Below are positions 23,968-37,701 of a stretch of 64,000 nt of DNA, piece by piece (within the stretch, counting starts at the first letter, position 1; the number at the start of each line of letters is the position of its first letter). The stretch spans positions 4,092,001-4,156,000 of the forward strand of contig NZ_BNEA01000015.1 of assembly GCF_016860525.1 (NCBI RefSeq), given 5' to 3'. The notes beneath the pieces are model-generated. The model had not been told where the DNA came from. It saw nothing but the letters and a program-made list of their open reading frames with translations, and did not search any database. This stretch comes from Streptomyces rubradiris (GTDB taxonomy: Bacteria; Actinomycetota; Actinomycetes; Streptomycetales; Streptomycetaceae). A program made the translations under genes and the position numbers.

Positions 23968-24366
23968 ATGGCCCGTACCAAGGTCATGAAGATGTGGACC
24001 GCCATCGTCACCGCCTTCCTCGCGCTGTGCACGGCGCTCGGCCTCGTCTCCGCCGGCGCCGCCACCGCCACCGCCGCCCCGGCCGGACCCCGGACCGAGA
24101 GCGCCGGCACCGGCACCGCGCACCGCACCCTCCCGACGATCCCGGTCACACATCCCTGGGCCTGGTCCCGCGCCAGGGCCCTGCCCCCCACGATGAAGCA
24201 GCGGATCCGGGCCGAGGCCCACGGAAAGTCCCCCAGCTGCCGGCAACGGCCGCTGACCGAGACCCAGCAGAGCGAGACGGAACTCCAGCAACAGACCCGG
24301 CCCCGGACACGGGCCGAGGCGGAGACCCAGAGCCCCGACCACGCCCCGGCGGCGCTCGACTGCTGA
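23968..24366 (+). CDS. Small secreted protein of unknown function
   Basis: A 132-residue protein. MARTKVMKMWTAIVTAFLALCTALGLVSAGAATATAAPA is a clear Sec signal peptide with an Ala-x-Ala cut site near residue 37. The mature part is short, hydrophilic and Gln/Glu/Arg-rich (TETQQSETELQQQTRPRTRAEAET) with two cysteines. No enzyme motif is visible. A ribosome site GAGGGG precedes the ATG, and a terminator hairpin lies 70 bases downstream, so it is monocistronic. Confidence 0.75.
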   Translation: MARTKVMKMWTAIVTAFLALCTALGLVSAGAATATAAPAGPRTESAGTGTAHRTLPTIPVTHPWAWSRARALPPTMKQRIRAEAHGKSPSCRQRPLTETQQSETELQQQTRPRTRAEAETQSPDHAPAALDC

Positions 24367-24436
24367 GCCCCGCCCCGCCGCAGTACCGCAACGTCTCGAC
24401 AACAAGGCGACTTGCGTACGCACCAGTCGACACGGA

Positions 24437-24465
24437 AGACCCCCGGCCGCCCCGGCCGGGGGTCT
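24437..24465 (+). terminator. Terminator hairpin after the small secreted protein
   Basis: Perfect 13-bp stem AGACCCCCGGCCG/CGGCCGGGGGTCT with a three-base loop. Confidence 0.82.
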
Positions 24466-24564
24466 CGCGCTGTTCCCGGGACCCGCCGGGTGCCCCGACC
24501 CGTCGTACGCCATGCTGGCAGCGACAACAGGCTCCGACCGCACGGAAAGGTGGTGAGCGCTGCC

Positions 24565-25344
24565 GTGAGCCGGCGCGTCACCGTAGTCACCGCTGTCCAC
24601 GGCCCGTCCGCCCGGTTCCTGCCGGACGCGTACGCGTCCCTGTGCGCGCAGCGGCTGCCCGACGGCTGGGAGTGGGAGTGGGTCGTGCAGGAGGACGGGA
24701 CGACGGACCAGGTCCGCCCGTACGTCCCGGACGACGCGCGGGTGTCCTTCCGCCAGGGCCGGCCGGGCGGTCCCGGCGTGGCCCGGACGATCGCGCTGTC
24801 CCGCGCCCGCGGCGCCTACGTCAAGGTGCTGGACGCCGACGACCGGCTCACCCCGGGCGCGCTCGCCCGCGACCTGGCCGTGCTGGAGGCGCGTCCCGCC
24901 GTCGGCTGGACGACCTCCGGCGTGCTGGACCTGCTGCCCGACGGCACCACGGCCGGCTTCCCGGGCGACCCCGACGACGGCCCGCTGGAGCGCGGCACCG
25001 TCCTCGGCCACTGGAAGCGGAACGACTTCCGCCTGCCGGTCCATCCGGCGACCCTGTGCGTACGGCGCGAACTGCTGCTCGCGCTGGGCGGCTGGATGGC
25101 GCTGCCGGCCTCCGAGGACACCGGGCTGCTGCTGGCGCTGGACGCGGTGAGCCGCGGCTGGTTCTCGGCGCGGGCCGGTCTGCTGTACCGCAAGTGGGAC
25201 GGGCAGGTCACCGGCCAGGCGGCCCACGTCGACCCCACCGAGCGGGCGGCCCGTACGGCGGTCGCCGAGGCCCGGGCCCACGCGCTCGCCGGCCTCGGCT
25301 GGACCTACCCGCCGACGGCCCCCGAGCCTGCCGCGTCCGCCTAG
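24565..25344 (+). CDS. Family 2 glycosyltransferase
   Basis: A 259-residue GT-A fold protein. RRVTVVTAVHGPSARFLPDAYASLCAQ is the nucleotide-binding start, WVVQEDGTTDQV and GVARTIALSRARGAYVKVLDADDRLTPGAL contain the DxD-like D-A-D-D metal/UDP-sugar motif, and SEDTGLLLALDAV supplies the acidic ED catalytic motif. There is no membrane segment. The acceptor is unknown. The GTG start is uncertain: GTGs at 24550, 24553 and 24565 are in frame and the last gives the usual family N-terminus. Confidence 0.87.
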   Translation: MSRRVTVVTAVHGPSARFLPDAYASLCAQRLPDGWEWEWVVQEDGTTDQVRPYVPDDARVSFRQGRPGGPGVARTIALSRARGAYVKVLDADDRLTPGALARDLAVLEARPAVGWTTSGVLDLLPDGTTAGFPGDPDDGPLERGTVLGHWKRNDFRLPVHPATLCVRRELLLALGGWMALPASEDTGLLLALDAVSRGWFSARAGLLYRKWDGQVTGQAAHVDPTERAARTAVAEARAHALAGLGWTYPPTAPEPAASA

Positions 25345-25372
25345 CGGCGGCCTGGCCGGTTGGCGCGGCGGC

Positions 25373-25573
25373 CTATTCCCGCAGCGTGATGGCCTGCGAC
25401 GGGCACTTCTCCGCCGCCTCCAGGACCGCCTCCCGTATCCGCGGCTCCCCGACGGCCCGGACGCCTCCGGGACGCACCACGCCGTAGCCGTCCTCGAACG
25501 CGAACACGTCCGGTGCCCGGTGCGCGCACTCGGCCGAGCCGTAGCACAGGGCGCGGTCGACGGAGACCTCCAT
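25373..25573 (-). CDS. [3Fe-4S]/[4Fe-4S]-type ferredoxin
   Basis: A 66-residue single-cluster ferredoxin. CYGSAECAHRAPDVF gives the C-x5-C half and EKCPSQAITL the final cysteine-proline. This pattern is typical of P450-associated ferredoxins, but no P450 gene adjoins it, so it may serve enzymes elsewhere. ATG is preceded by GGAGGACGT. It converges with the glycosyltransferase gene across 28 bases. Confidence 0.9.
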   Translation of the reverse strand: MEVSVDRALCYGSAECAHRAPDVFAFEDGYGVVRPGGVRAVGEPRIREAVLEAAEKCPSQAITLRE

Positions 25574-25650
25574 ACGTCCTCCAGCCGTCGGCGGTGACCT
25601 TCAGGACGTCACTGCCCGCCGGACCGCCCTCCCAACCCGCCGACGGGGAC

Positions 25651-26133
25651 CTACGGCCGCCCGCCCGCGGCGGCCAGCCAGTGGGCCACCCGGCGGACGG
25701 TGGGCTCGTCGAGCCGGTCGGCCAGGACGCGGACCGCCTCTCCGTCCTCCGGACCGAGGTCGTACAGGCCCGCCCGGTCCAGCCCGGCCAGCAGCACCTG
25801 GTGCCGGCGGTCCGTCATGCGCTCGGCCAGCCGCTCCGGTTCCGGTGCGGCGGGCGGAGCGGACGGCTCGGGCGCGGGGGCGGGGGCGCGTGTCGGAGCG
25901 GACGGGGTGTCGAAGAGGCGCCAGGCGCCGTTCTCGGGCCCCCACAGCGCGACCGCCACCTCATCGCCCCGCGCGCGCAGGGTCCGGGTCATGTCGCCGA
26001 CGGCGTACAGCACCGGTTCCCGGTAGGGGGACTGCGCGCCCACCGTCCAGGTCTCCCCGTCGGGACTCCGGAACATCGCGACCCAGCGCGGCTCGCCGGG
26101 CGGTCGCGGGCACCGGGGACGCTGCTTCTGCAT
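25651..26133 (-). CDS. Hypothetical protein
   Basis: About 160 residues. The N-terminal part (RWVAMFRSPDGETWTVGAQSPY, AVGDMTRTLRARGDEVAVALWGPENGAWRLFD) looks like a small alpha/beta domain. A Pro/Ala linker follows, then a helical end (RHQVLLAGLDRAGLYDLGPEDGEAVRVLADRL DEPTVRRVAHWLAAA). I do not recognise a family. ATG at 26133 has GGGGTGAG at good spacing; an in-frame GTG lies two codons upstream. A 6-3-6 palindrome 43 bases upstream of the start may be its operator. Confidence 0.65.
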   Translation of the reverse strand: MQKQRPRCPRPPGEPRWVAMFRSPDGETWTVGAQSPYREPVLYAVGDMTRTLRARGDEVAVALWGPENGAWRLFDTPSAPTRAPAPAPEPSAPPAAPEPERLAERMTDRRHQVLLAGLDRAGLYDLGPEDGEAVRVLADRLDEPTVRRVAHWLAAAGGRP

Positions 26134-26853
26134 GGGCACTCACCCCTTCGGGAACGGCCGGCGAGGCGACCGTAGCTGACGTACCGTCAGATTTCCAGGG
26201 TGTGCGCTGCCTCCCGCCGGCGCGCGTGCCTGGTCTCCCCGCGTGCCTGGTCTCTCCGGGGCCGGCATGGCGCCCGGAGGGTGAGCGGACGGGAAGCGGC
26301 GGCGGCCGGGGCGGACGCACGGACGGGGTCCACGGCGGGCGGTCCCGCAGCGCCTGCGACCGGACGGCCCGGCCGGGCGACCGGCCCCACCGGATACCCG
26401 GCCCGGTGATCGTGCTCACGGCCCGGCCCAGCGGGCAGCCCACCGTGCGGAGTGACTGATTCCGATTCCCGCCCGCCCGGCACCGGTCCCTCCCCTCGCG
26501 GGGACCGGTGCCGAACGGTGCGGGAACGTCGACCCACGCCATGTCGGCGCGGCGCGGGTCGAAGTGCGAGGACGGTTTCCAGGGCGCTCGCGGACTCGTC
26601 CACCCGGGCGCGGCACGGAGTGGCCGAATTTGACCGAGAACGTTCGGCGCCATGGGCTGCCTCTGCGAGCACCGGGCCGGTGGCCTGTCCGGACGGTGTG
26701 TGACGAGTCCGCTACCGGGTTCGGATCCTGCCATTTGTCATCGCCGACGGGGAGGTTCCGGACCCCGATCCACCCCTTAACCGCAGGTCAGACGTATAGG
26801 GTGAGTTTTCCGGTCCGGACATCCGACACGCGGGGGAAGTAAGGGGTGGAACC
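26134..26853. other. 720-base interval without a supported gene
   Basis: It contains the palindrome CTGACG-TAC-CGTCAG at 26176-26190, close to the start of the leftward hypothetical gene and of the TGACG-CGTCA form used by some TetR-family repressors. The middle has only GC-rich open frames with no protein-like composition. The last 100 bases must carry the promoter of the large WD40 gene. Confidence 0.5.
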
Positions 26854-29800
26854 TTGAGTTCCGACTCAGGGGCACGCACAGCCTTCGCCGAGCGGCTCGC
26901 GCTGCTCTACAAGGAGGCCGGAAATCCTCCCCTCAAAAGCGTCGCCCAGGCCGTCGTACGGCTCCAGCGGGTCGACGAGCGCGGCCGGCCCGTACGGGTG
27001 TCCGCGCAGCGGATCAGCGACTGGCGGCGGGCCCGGAACGTACCGGCCCAGTTCGCCGCCCTCGCGGCGGTCCTCCACATCCTGATCCCGGAGGCCCGGC
27101 GGCTGCGGCCCACCCCCGTCTCGGCCGGCCTGTACGACCTCGCCCACTGGCAGCGGCTGTGGGAGCTGGCCCTGACCGGTCCGGTCGGCGACCGGGCCGC
27201 GCCGCCCGCGGAGGAGAACCGGCGGCCCCCGGCCCAGGCGCCGCCGGTCACCGGGGGCGTGTGCCCGTACCGGGGGCTGGCCCCGTACCGCCGCGAGGAC
27301 GCCCGGTGGTTCTTCGGCCGGGAACGCAGTACGAAGGCCCTCGTCGCCCAGCTCCGCGCGGCCGAGCGGTCCGGCGGCCTGGTCATGCTGGTCGGCGCCT
27401 CGGGCGCGGGGAAGTCGTCCCTGCTGAACGCCGGTCTCGTCCCCGCGATCCGGGACGGCGCCCTGCACGACGGCACGGCCCCCGCCCCGCAGGACCCACC
27501 GGCCACCGGCGAGTCCCCCCATCCTCTTGAGCCCTCGGAATCCCCCGAGCCCGTCCTCCAGCTCGTCCCCGGCGCCGATCCGCTGGGCGAGCTGGTCCGC
27601 CGGATCCCCGAACTGGCCGCCGTCGCCGCCGAGGCACGGCGGGCCGAGCGGGAGGCGGCGCGGAACCCGGCGCTGCCGGGCAGCGACGCCCCGTACATCA
27701 CCCGGGCCGTGCGCGCGGCGGTCGCGGCCTGGTCCCGCCGGGCGTTCACCCCGGGCACCCGGCCGGTCGTCATCGTGGACCAGTTCGAGGAGGCGTTCAC
27801 CCTCTGCGCCGACGAGGCGGACCGGCGCTCCTTCATCCAGTTCCTGCACGCCGCCTGCACCCCGCCGGCCGGTTCCGCGGACCCCGCGCCCGTCCGGGTC
27901 GTCCTCGGCATACGGGCCGACTTCTACGAGCAGTGCCTCGGCTACCCGGACCTGGCCGACGCGCTCCAGCACCGGCACATGGTGCTCGGCCCGCTGACCA
28001 GCACCGAGCTGCGCGAGGCGGTGACCGGACCGGCCAAGGCGGTGGGCCTGGAGCTGGAGCCGGGGCTCACCGAGCTGATCGTGCGCGAGGTGAGCGCCGA
28101 CGGCCCGCGCGGGGCGCACGACGCGGGCGTGCTCCCCCTGCTGTCGCACGCCCTGCTGGCCACCTGGCAGCGCCGCAAGGCCGGAAAGCTGACCCTGGCC
28201 GGCTACCGCGCGGCCGGCGGCATCCAGGGCGCGGTCGCGGCGACCGCCGAACGGGCCTGGTCCGGCCTGGACCCGGCGGCCCGGACCGCCGCCCGCCTGC
28301 TGCTGCTGCGGCTGGTCCGGCTGGGCGAGGACACCCAGGCCACCCGGCGGCGCGGCACCCGGCGGCAGCTGGCCGAGGAGTCGGCGGACCCCGGCAAGAC
28401 GGAGGAGTCGCTGGAGGCCCTGGTGCGGGCCCGGCTGGTGACGCTGGACGCGGACACCGTGGAGATCACCCACGAGGCGCTGCTGCACGCCTGGCCCCGG
28501 CTGCGGCACTGGATCGACGAGGGCCGCGGCGACCATCTGCTGCGCCAGCGGCTGGAGGAGGACGGCCGGGCCTGGGAGGACTCGGGCCGGGACAGCTCGC
28601 TGCTGTACCGGGGGTCGCGGCTGGAGCAGGCCCGCAGCTGGGCCCGGTCCGCCGGGGACACCTACCTGACCCGCAGCGCGATGGAGTTCCTGGCCGCCTC
28701 GGTGCGGCTGCGCAAGCGGACGGTGTGGCTGAGCCGGGCCGCGGTGGCGGCGCTGGTGGTGCTGGCCGTGCTGGCCGCCGGTTCCGCCGTGATCGCCTGG
28801 AAGCAGCGCGACGACGCGGTGTTCGAGCAGGTCCTCGCCGAGGCCGACCGGGTCCAGCACACCGACCCGTCGCTGGCCGCCCAGCTGGACCTGGTCGCGC
28901 ACCAGCTGCGCCCCGGTGACGAGGGCACGTACAGCCGCCTGCTGTCGATCGTGAACGCTCCGCTGGCCACCCCGCTGTCCGGGCACACCGGCGCGGTCTA
29001 CCTCACCTCCTTCAGCCCCGACGGCCGCACCCTGGCCACGGCCAGCTACGACCGCACGGTCCGGCTGTGGAACGTCGCCGACCCGAACCGCCCGGAACCG
29101 CTCGGCAAGCCGCTGACCGGCCACGCCAGCTGGGTGAGCAGCGCCGTGTTCAGCCCGGACGGCCACACCCTGGCCTCGGCCGGCGACGACGGCACGATCC
29201 GGCTGTGGGACGTCACCGACCGCGCGCACCCCGTGCCGCTCGGCGAGCCGATCACCGGCCACCGAGGCACGATCTACCTGGTGGCGTTCAGCCCGGACGG
29301 CCGCACCCTGGCCTCGGCCGGGGAGGACCACACGGTACGGCTGTGGCAGGTGACCGACCCGCGCCGGCCGAAGCCGCTCACGACCCTGCGCGGGCACACC
29401 GCCGCCGTGCGCTGCGTGACCTTCTCCCCGGACGGGCGCACCCTCGCCGCCGGCGGCGACGACAACTCGATCCGCCTGTGGAACGTGGCCGACCCGGGCC
29501 GGCCGGAGCCGCTGAAGACCCTGCGCGGGCACACGGACCTGGTGCACTCGGTGGCCTTCGGCCCCGACGGGCGCACCCTGGCCAGCGGCAGCGCGGACGA
29601 CACCATCCGGCTGTGGGACGTGCGCCGGCCCGACCGGGCGAGGGCGCTCGGCTCCCCGCTGACCGGGCACACCGGGCCGATCTGGTCGGTGGCGTTCAGC
29701 CCGGACGGGCACCGGCTGGCCGCCGCGAGCGCGGACAGCACGGCCAGCCTGTGGAACGTCGGCGACCCCGCGTCCCCGTCCCAGGTCGGCGAGCCGCTCG

Positions 29801-30945
29801 CGGGCAGCAGCGGGGAGATGTACGCCCTGGGCTTCCGCCCGGACGGCCGTACCCTCGCCACCGGCAGCGGGGACGGCAAGGTGCGGCTGTGGTCGGTCCC
29901 GACCTCCGACATGGTCGGCCGCAGCGGGGCGTTCCGTCCGGACGGCCGGGTGCTGGCCACCGCCGCCCGGGACGGCCGGCTGCGGCTGTGGAACGTGACC
30001 CGGCCCGGCCGCCCCGTACTGCTGGGCGAGCCGTTCATGCGGGCCGACGGCGACCAGCGGTCCATGGTGTTCTCGCCCGACGGCCGCACCCTGGCCGTCC
30101 TCACCGGTGTCCGCACGGTGCACCTGTGGGACGTCTCCGACCCCGCCCGCCCGGTCGCCGCGGGCCCACCGCTGGCCCTGCGGACCCGCTTCATGGGACC
30201 GGACGCGCTGGCCTACAGCCCGGACGGACGCACCCTGGCCACCGCCTACGACGACCGCACCATCCAGCTGTGGAACGTCACCGACCCCGCGCACGCCGTA
30301 CCGCTCGGCAGACCGCTCACCGGTCACCGGGGCTACGTCAACGCGCTCGCCTTCAGCCCCGACGGCCACACCCTGGCCAGCGGCAGCGCGGACAGCGAGA
30401 TCCGGCTGTGGAACGTCACCGACCCCGCGCGCGCCGTCCCCCTGGGCACCCCGCTGGCCGAGCACTCGGGCCCGGTGAACGCGCTCGCCTACAGCGCCGA
30501 CGGGGCCACCCTGGCCAGCGGCAGCGACGACGACACGGTCCGCCTGTGGAACGTCGCCGACCCCGGACACGCCGAGCCGCTCGGCAGGCCGCTCACCGGC
30601 CACAGCGAGGCGGTGACGTCCCTGACCTTCAGCACCGTCGGCCACACCCTGGCCAGCGGCGGCAACGACAACACGGTCCGCCTGTGGAACGTCACCGACC
30701 CGGCCCGGACGACCCCGATCGGCCAGTCCATGAGCCCCAACGCCAAGACCGGCCACTTCCTCTCCTTCAGCCCCAACAGTCACGTCCTCGGCGTCTCCAG
30801 CGGCACCGACACGGTCCGCCTGTGGAGCCTGGACGCGGACACGGCGATCCGCCACATCTGCTCGGTCACCCGGGGCGTCCTGACGAAGCAGCGCTGGCAG
30901 GAGTACCTCCCACGCCTCTCCTACGACCCCCCGTGCGCCCAGTGA
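26854..30945 (+). CDS. HTH-STAND NTPase with 14 WD40 repeats, membrane-spanning
   Basis: A 1363-residue protein. Residues 1-80 form a helical HTH-like domain (QRISDWRRARNVPAQFAALAAVLHILIPEA). From about 145, YRGLAPYRREDARWFFGRE leads into an nSTAND-type NTPase with Walker A GASGAGKSS (about 181-189) and Walker B VVIVDQFEEAF. One TM helix, AAVAALVVLAVLAAGSAVIAW, lies at about 628-648. From about 700 I count fourteen WD repeats (LWNVTDP, LWDVRRP and similar), enough for two seven-bladed propellers. STAND proteins are signal-gated switches that oligomerise with ATP. The start is TTG with AAGGGGTGG upstream. The partner and signal are unknown; a defence or developmental role is possible but unproven. 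Confidence 0.9.
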   Translation: MSSDSGARTAFAERLALLYKEAGNPPLKSVAQAVVRLQRVDERGRPVRVSAQRISDWRRARNVPAQFAALAAVLHILIPEARRLRPTPVSAGLYDLAHWQRLWELALTGPVGDRAAPPAEENRRPPAQAPPVTGGVCPYRGLAPYRREDARWFFGRERSTKALVAQLRAAERSGGLVMLVGASGAGKSSLLNAGLVPAIRDGALHDGTAPAPQDPPATGESPHPLEPSESPEPVLQLVPGADPLGELVRRIPELAAVAAEARRAEREAARNPALPGSDAPYITRAVRAAVAAWSRRAFTPGTRPVVIVDQFEEAFTLCADEADRRSFIQFLHAACTPPAGSADPAPVRVVLGIRADFYEQCLGYPDLADALQHRHMVLGPLTSTELREAVTGPAKAVGLELEPGLTELIVREVSADGPRGAHDAGVLPLLSHALLATWQRRKAGKLTLAGYRAAGGIQGAVAATAERAWSGLDPAARTAARLLLLRLVRLGEDTQATRRRGTRRQLAEESADPGKTEESLEALVRARLVTLDADTVEITHEALLHAWPRLRHWIDEGRGDHLLRQRLEEDGRAWEDSGRDSSLLYRGSRLEQARSWARSAGDTYLTRSAMEFLAASVRLRKRTVWLSRAAVAALVVLAVLAAGSAVIAWKQRDDAVFEQVLAEADRVQHTDPSLAAQLDLVAHQLRPGDEGTYSRLLSIVNAPLATPLSGHTGAVYLTSFSPDGRTLATASYDRTVRLWNVADPNRPEPLGKPLTGHASWVSSAVFSPDGHTLASAGDDGTIRLWDVTDRAHPVPLGEPITGHRGTIYLVAFSPDGRTLASAGEDHTVRLWQVTDPRRPKPLTTLRGHTAAVRCVTFSPDGRTLAAGGDDNSIRLWNVADPGRPEPLKTLRGHTDLVHSVAFGPDGRTLASGSADDTIRLWDVRRPDRARALGSPLTGHTGPIWSVAFSPDGHRLAAASADSTASLWNVGDPASPSQVGEPLAGSSGEMYALGFRPDGRTLATGSGDGKVRLWSVPTSDMVGRSGAFRPDGRVLATAARDGRLRLWNVTRPGRPVLLGEPFMRADGDQRSMVFSPDGRTLAVLTGVRTVHLWDVSDPARPVAAGPPLALRTRFMGPDALAYSPDGRTLATAYDDRTIQLWNVTDPAHAVPLGRPLTGHRGYVNALAFSPDGHTLASGSADSEIRLWNVTDPARAVPLGTPLAEHSGPVNALAYSADGATLASGSDDDTVRLWNVADPGHAEPLGRPLTGHSEAVTSLTFSTVGHTLASGGNDNTVRLWNVTDPARTTPIGQSMSPNAKTGHFLSFSPNSHVLGVSSGTDTVRLWSLDADTAIRHICSVTRGVLTKQRWQEYLPRLSYDPPCAQ

Positions 30946-31088
30946 TCAGCCAACCCGCTTGATTTTCCCTGGACTTGGCCCCACACACCCGCCAACCTTG
31001 TTACCCTTGGCCATAGCCCGATCGCTGGTGCATCCCCCGTCGCCAGCGGTCGGGTCTTTTCCGTTCCCGCACCGCGCCCCGGAACAGC

Positions 31089-31123
31089 AGAAGACCCCCG
31101 GCCCAATGGACCGGGGGTCTTCT
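31089..31123. terminator. Bidirectional terminator between the WD40 gene and tRNA-Ile
   Basis: A 13-bp stem AGAAGACCCCCGG/CCGGGGGTCTTCT around a nine-base loop, placed between convergent transcription units. Confidence 0.85.
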
Positions 31124-31126
31124 CGC

Positions 31127-31203
31127 TGGTGGGGCTAACAGGATTTGAACCTGTGGCCTCATCCTTATCAGGGATGCGCTCTAACCAACTGAGCTATAGC
31201 CCC
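31127..31203 (-). tRNA. tRNA-Ile(GAU)
   Basis: Read leftward it begins GGGGCTATAGCTCAGTTGG. The anticodon loop CTGATAA gives GAT, the T-arm is ACAGGTTCAAATCCTGT, the acceptor GGGGCTA pairs perfectly with TAGCCCC, and CCA is encoded. It lies downstream of gyrA and the DUF3566 gene. Confidence 0.97.
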
Positions 31204-31315
31204 GCCGCGCTTTGCGGTGTGTGTCCCGCGCGCTGACTCCTGAAGATTAGCGCACGACACCGCGAGTCCCAAAATCGGTTGTCGGGGGACCGTCAGGACG
31301 CCGCTGGTCGGCGCG

Positions 31316-32029
31316 TCACTCGTCCTCCGCGAGGGTCAGCTCGATGCCGCCCACGAAGCCGGCGGAAAGGTTGTAGATGAACGCGCCGAGGGTCGCCAGC
31401 GCGGTCGCCAGGACCACGTCGATGACCGCGATGACCGACGTGAACGTCAGGACGTGCGGGAGGGACAGAAACGCCTGGAGGTCGAAGCCGTTGGCCTCGT
31501 TGGAGCCGGTCGCCTCCGAGATCGTGCCGCCGACCGTCGAGAACACCCCCATGGCGTCCATCACCATCCACAGCACCGCCGAGGCGACGATCGTGCAGAT
31601 GCCGAACGCGATGGAGAGCAGGAAGCTGACCTTCATCACCGACCACGGATCGGCCTTGGCCACCCGCAACCGCGCCTTGCGCGTGCGCGGCGCGGTCGGC
31701 CGCACCCCCGTGCGCGGCCTGCGGACCGCGCCCTGCGCCGGGTAGGCCTGCGGCGGGTGGTACGGGCCGGCGGGCTGCTCCGGGTGCCGCTCGCCGGGCA
31801 GCGGCGACGCCTCCCGTGCCTCGCCGGCCGGGCCTCGGGTGTCCGTCACCGTTCCCCCCTGGGATCCAGTCGTACGGGAGGAGTCCGCCTCGGACCCCTT
31901 CACCGGCTTCAGGTTGGTCGTGTGCGGGTCGCTCGCACTCGCCGCACGCGCGGCGGAGCCACGGCCGCCGCCGTCCGTTTCCGTACCCGTGGAGGTACCG
32001 GCCGATCCGGCGCCCGTGGCTCCGCTCAC
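31316..32029 (-). CDS. DUF3566 membrane protein
   Basis: A 237-residue protein. The first 120 residues are disordered and Gly/Ser/Pro-rich. They are followed by RKARLRVAKADPWSVMKVSFLLSIAFGICTIVASAVLWMVMDAMGVF and a second membrane segment, VLTFTSVIAVIDVVLATALATLGAFIYNLSAGFVGGIELTLAE, which is the DUF3566 domain found just downstream of gyrA across actinobacteria. Function is unknown. GTG start with GAGGAG upstream, 19 bases after the gyrA stop, so it is probably in the gyrBA operon. Confidence 0.92.
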   Translation of the reverse strand: MSGATGAGSAGTSTGTETDGGGRGSAARAASASDPHTTNLKPVKGSEADSSRTTGSQGGTVTDTRGPAGEAREASPLPGERHPEQPAGPYHPPQAYPAQGAVRRPRTGVRPTAPRTRKARLRVAKADPWSVMKVSFLLSIAFGICTIVASAVLWMVMDAMGVFSTVGGTISEATGSNEANGFDLQAFLSLPHVLTFTSVIAVIDVVLATALATLGAFIYNLSAGFVGGIELTLAEDE

Positions 32030-32047
32030 GATGACTCACTCCTCGTG

Positions 32048-34642
<2,595 letters not shown>

Positions 34643-34684
34643 TGCTGGTGAAGATCCTTCCTGGTGCGGTCAGCTGAGACCGAC

Positions 34685-37140
<2,456 letters not shown>

Positions 37141-37701
37141 TCACCCGTACGTATCGCCGGGACCGGTGCTGCCCGGCGCCCGCAGCGGGCCGTAGCGGCG
37201 GGCCGGGCCGCCCGGGTTGAGCACCTTGATCATCCGTACGCTGCCCTGCCCGAGATCCTGGTTGAGCCGGGCCACCAGCGCGGGCGCGAGGTGCCGCAGC
37301 TGGGTCGCCCAGGCCGTGGAGTCGCAGGCCACGACCAGCACCCGCTCGTCCTCGTCGTACCGCTGCGGCACGCAGTGCTTGGCCAGGTCCTCGCCGACGA
37401 TCTGCGGCCAGCGGCCCATCACCCCGCCCACCGCCGCGGGCGTCTCCCAGCCGCGCTCGGTGATCAGCCGGTTGATCGCCGCCCCCAGCGCCAGCGGGTC
37501 GCGTCCGTCGGCGCGGGCACCGGAACGCAGGCCGCCGCCGCGCCGGGCCTGCTTCTTCTGCCGTGCCGCGTCCCCACGCGCGCGTGCCTGCTCCTTCGCG
37601 GCGCGCAACGCCACGCGCGCGAGGTCGACACCGGAGGGCTCCTTCGGGCCCGGGGCCCGCGCCGCCCGAGGGGTGCCCGCCGCCGGGTCCTCGGCGTTCA
37701 T
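37141..37701 (-). CDS. DUF721/DciA-like protein
   Basis: A 186-residue protein. A charged, helical N-terminus is followed by [76 protein letters not shown], the DUF721 (DciA-type) domain with its W-x-x-I/V-VG and ST-W-A-x-QLR motifs. DciA proteins help load the replicative helicase in bacteria lacking DnaC/DnaI, in line with the place between recF and gyrB. Its start overlaps the recF stop (ATGA), so the two are translationally coupled. Confidence 0.93.
   Translation of the reverse strand: MNAEDPAAGTPRAARAPGPKEPSGVDLARVALRAAKEQARARGDAARQKKQARRGGGLRSGARADGRDPLALGAAINRLITERGWETPAAVGGVMGRWPQIVGEDLAKHCVPQRYDEDERVLVVACDSTAWATQLRHLAPALVARLNQDLGQGSVRMIKVLNPGGPARRYGPLRAPGSTGPGDTYG

Noticed and set aside
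26187..26672. Possible gene on the minus strand in the 720-base gap
   Set aside because: Arg/Pro/Gly-rich composition, no ribosome site and no recognisable pattern; treated as non-coding.
26866..30855. 1329-codon minus-strand open frame opposite the WD40 gene
   Set aside because: Repeated phrases such as RVGDVPQ are mirror products of the WD repeats on the plus strand; no start signal or protein fold.
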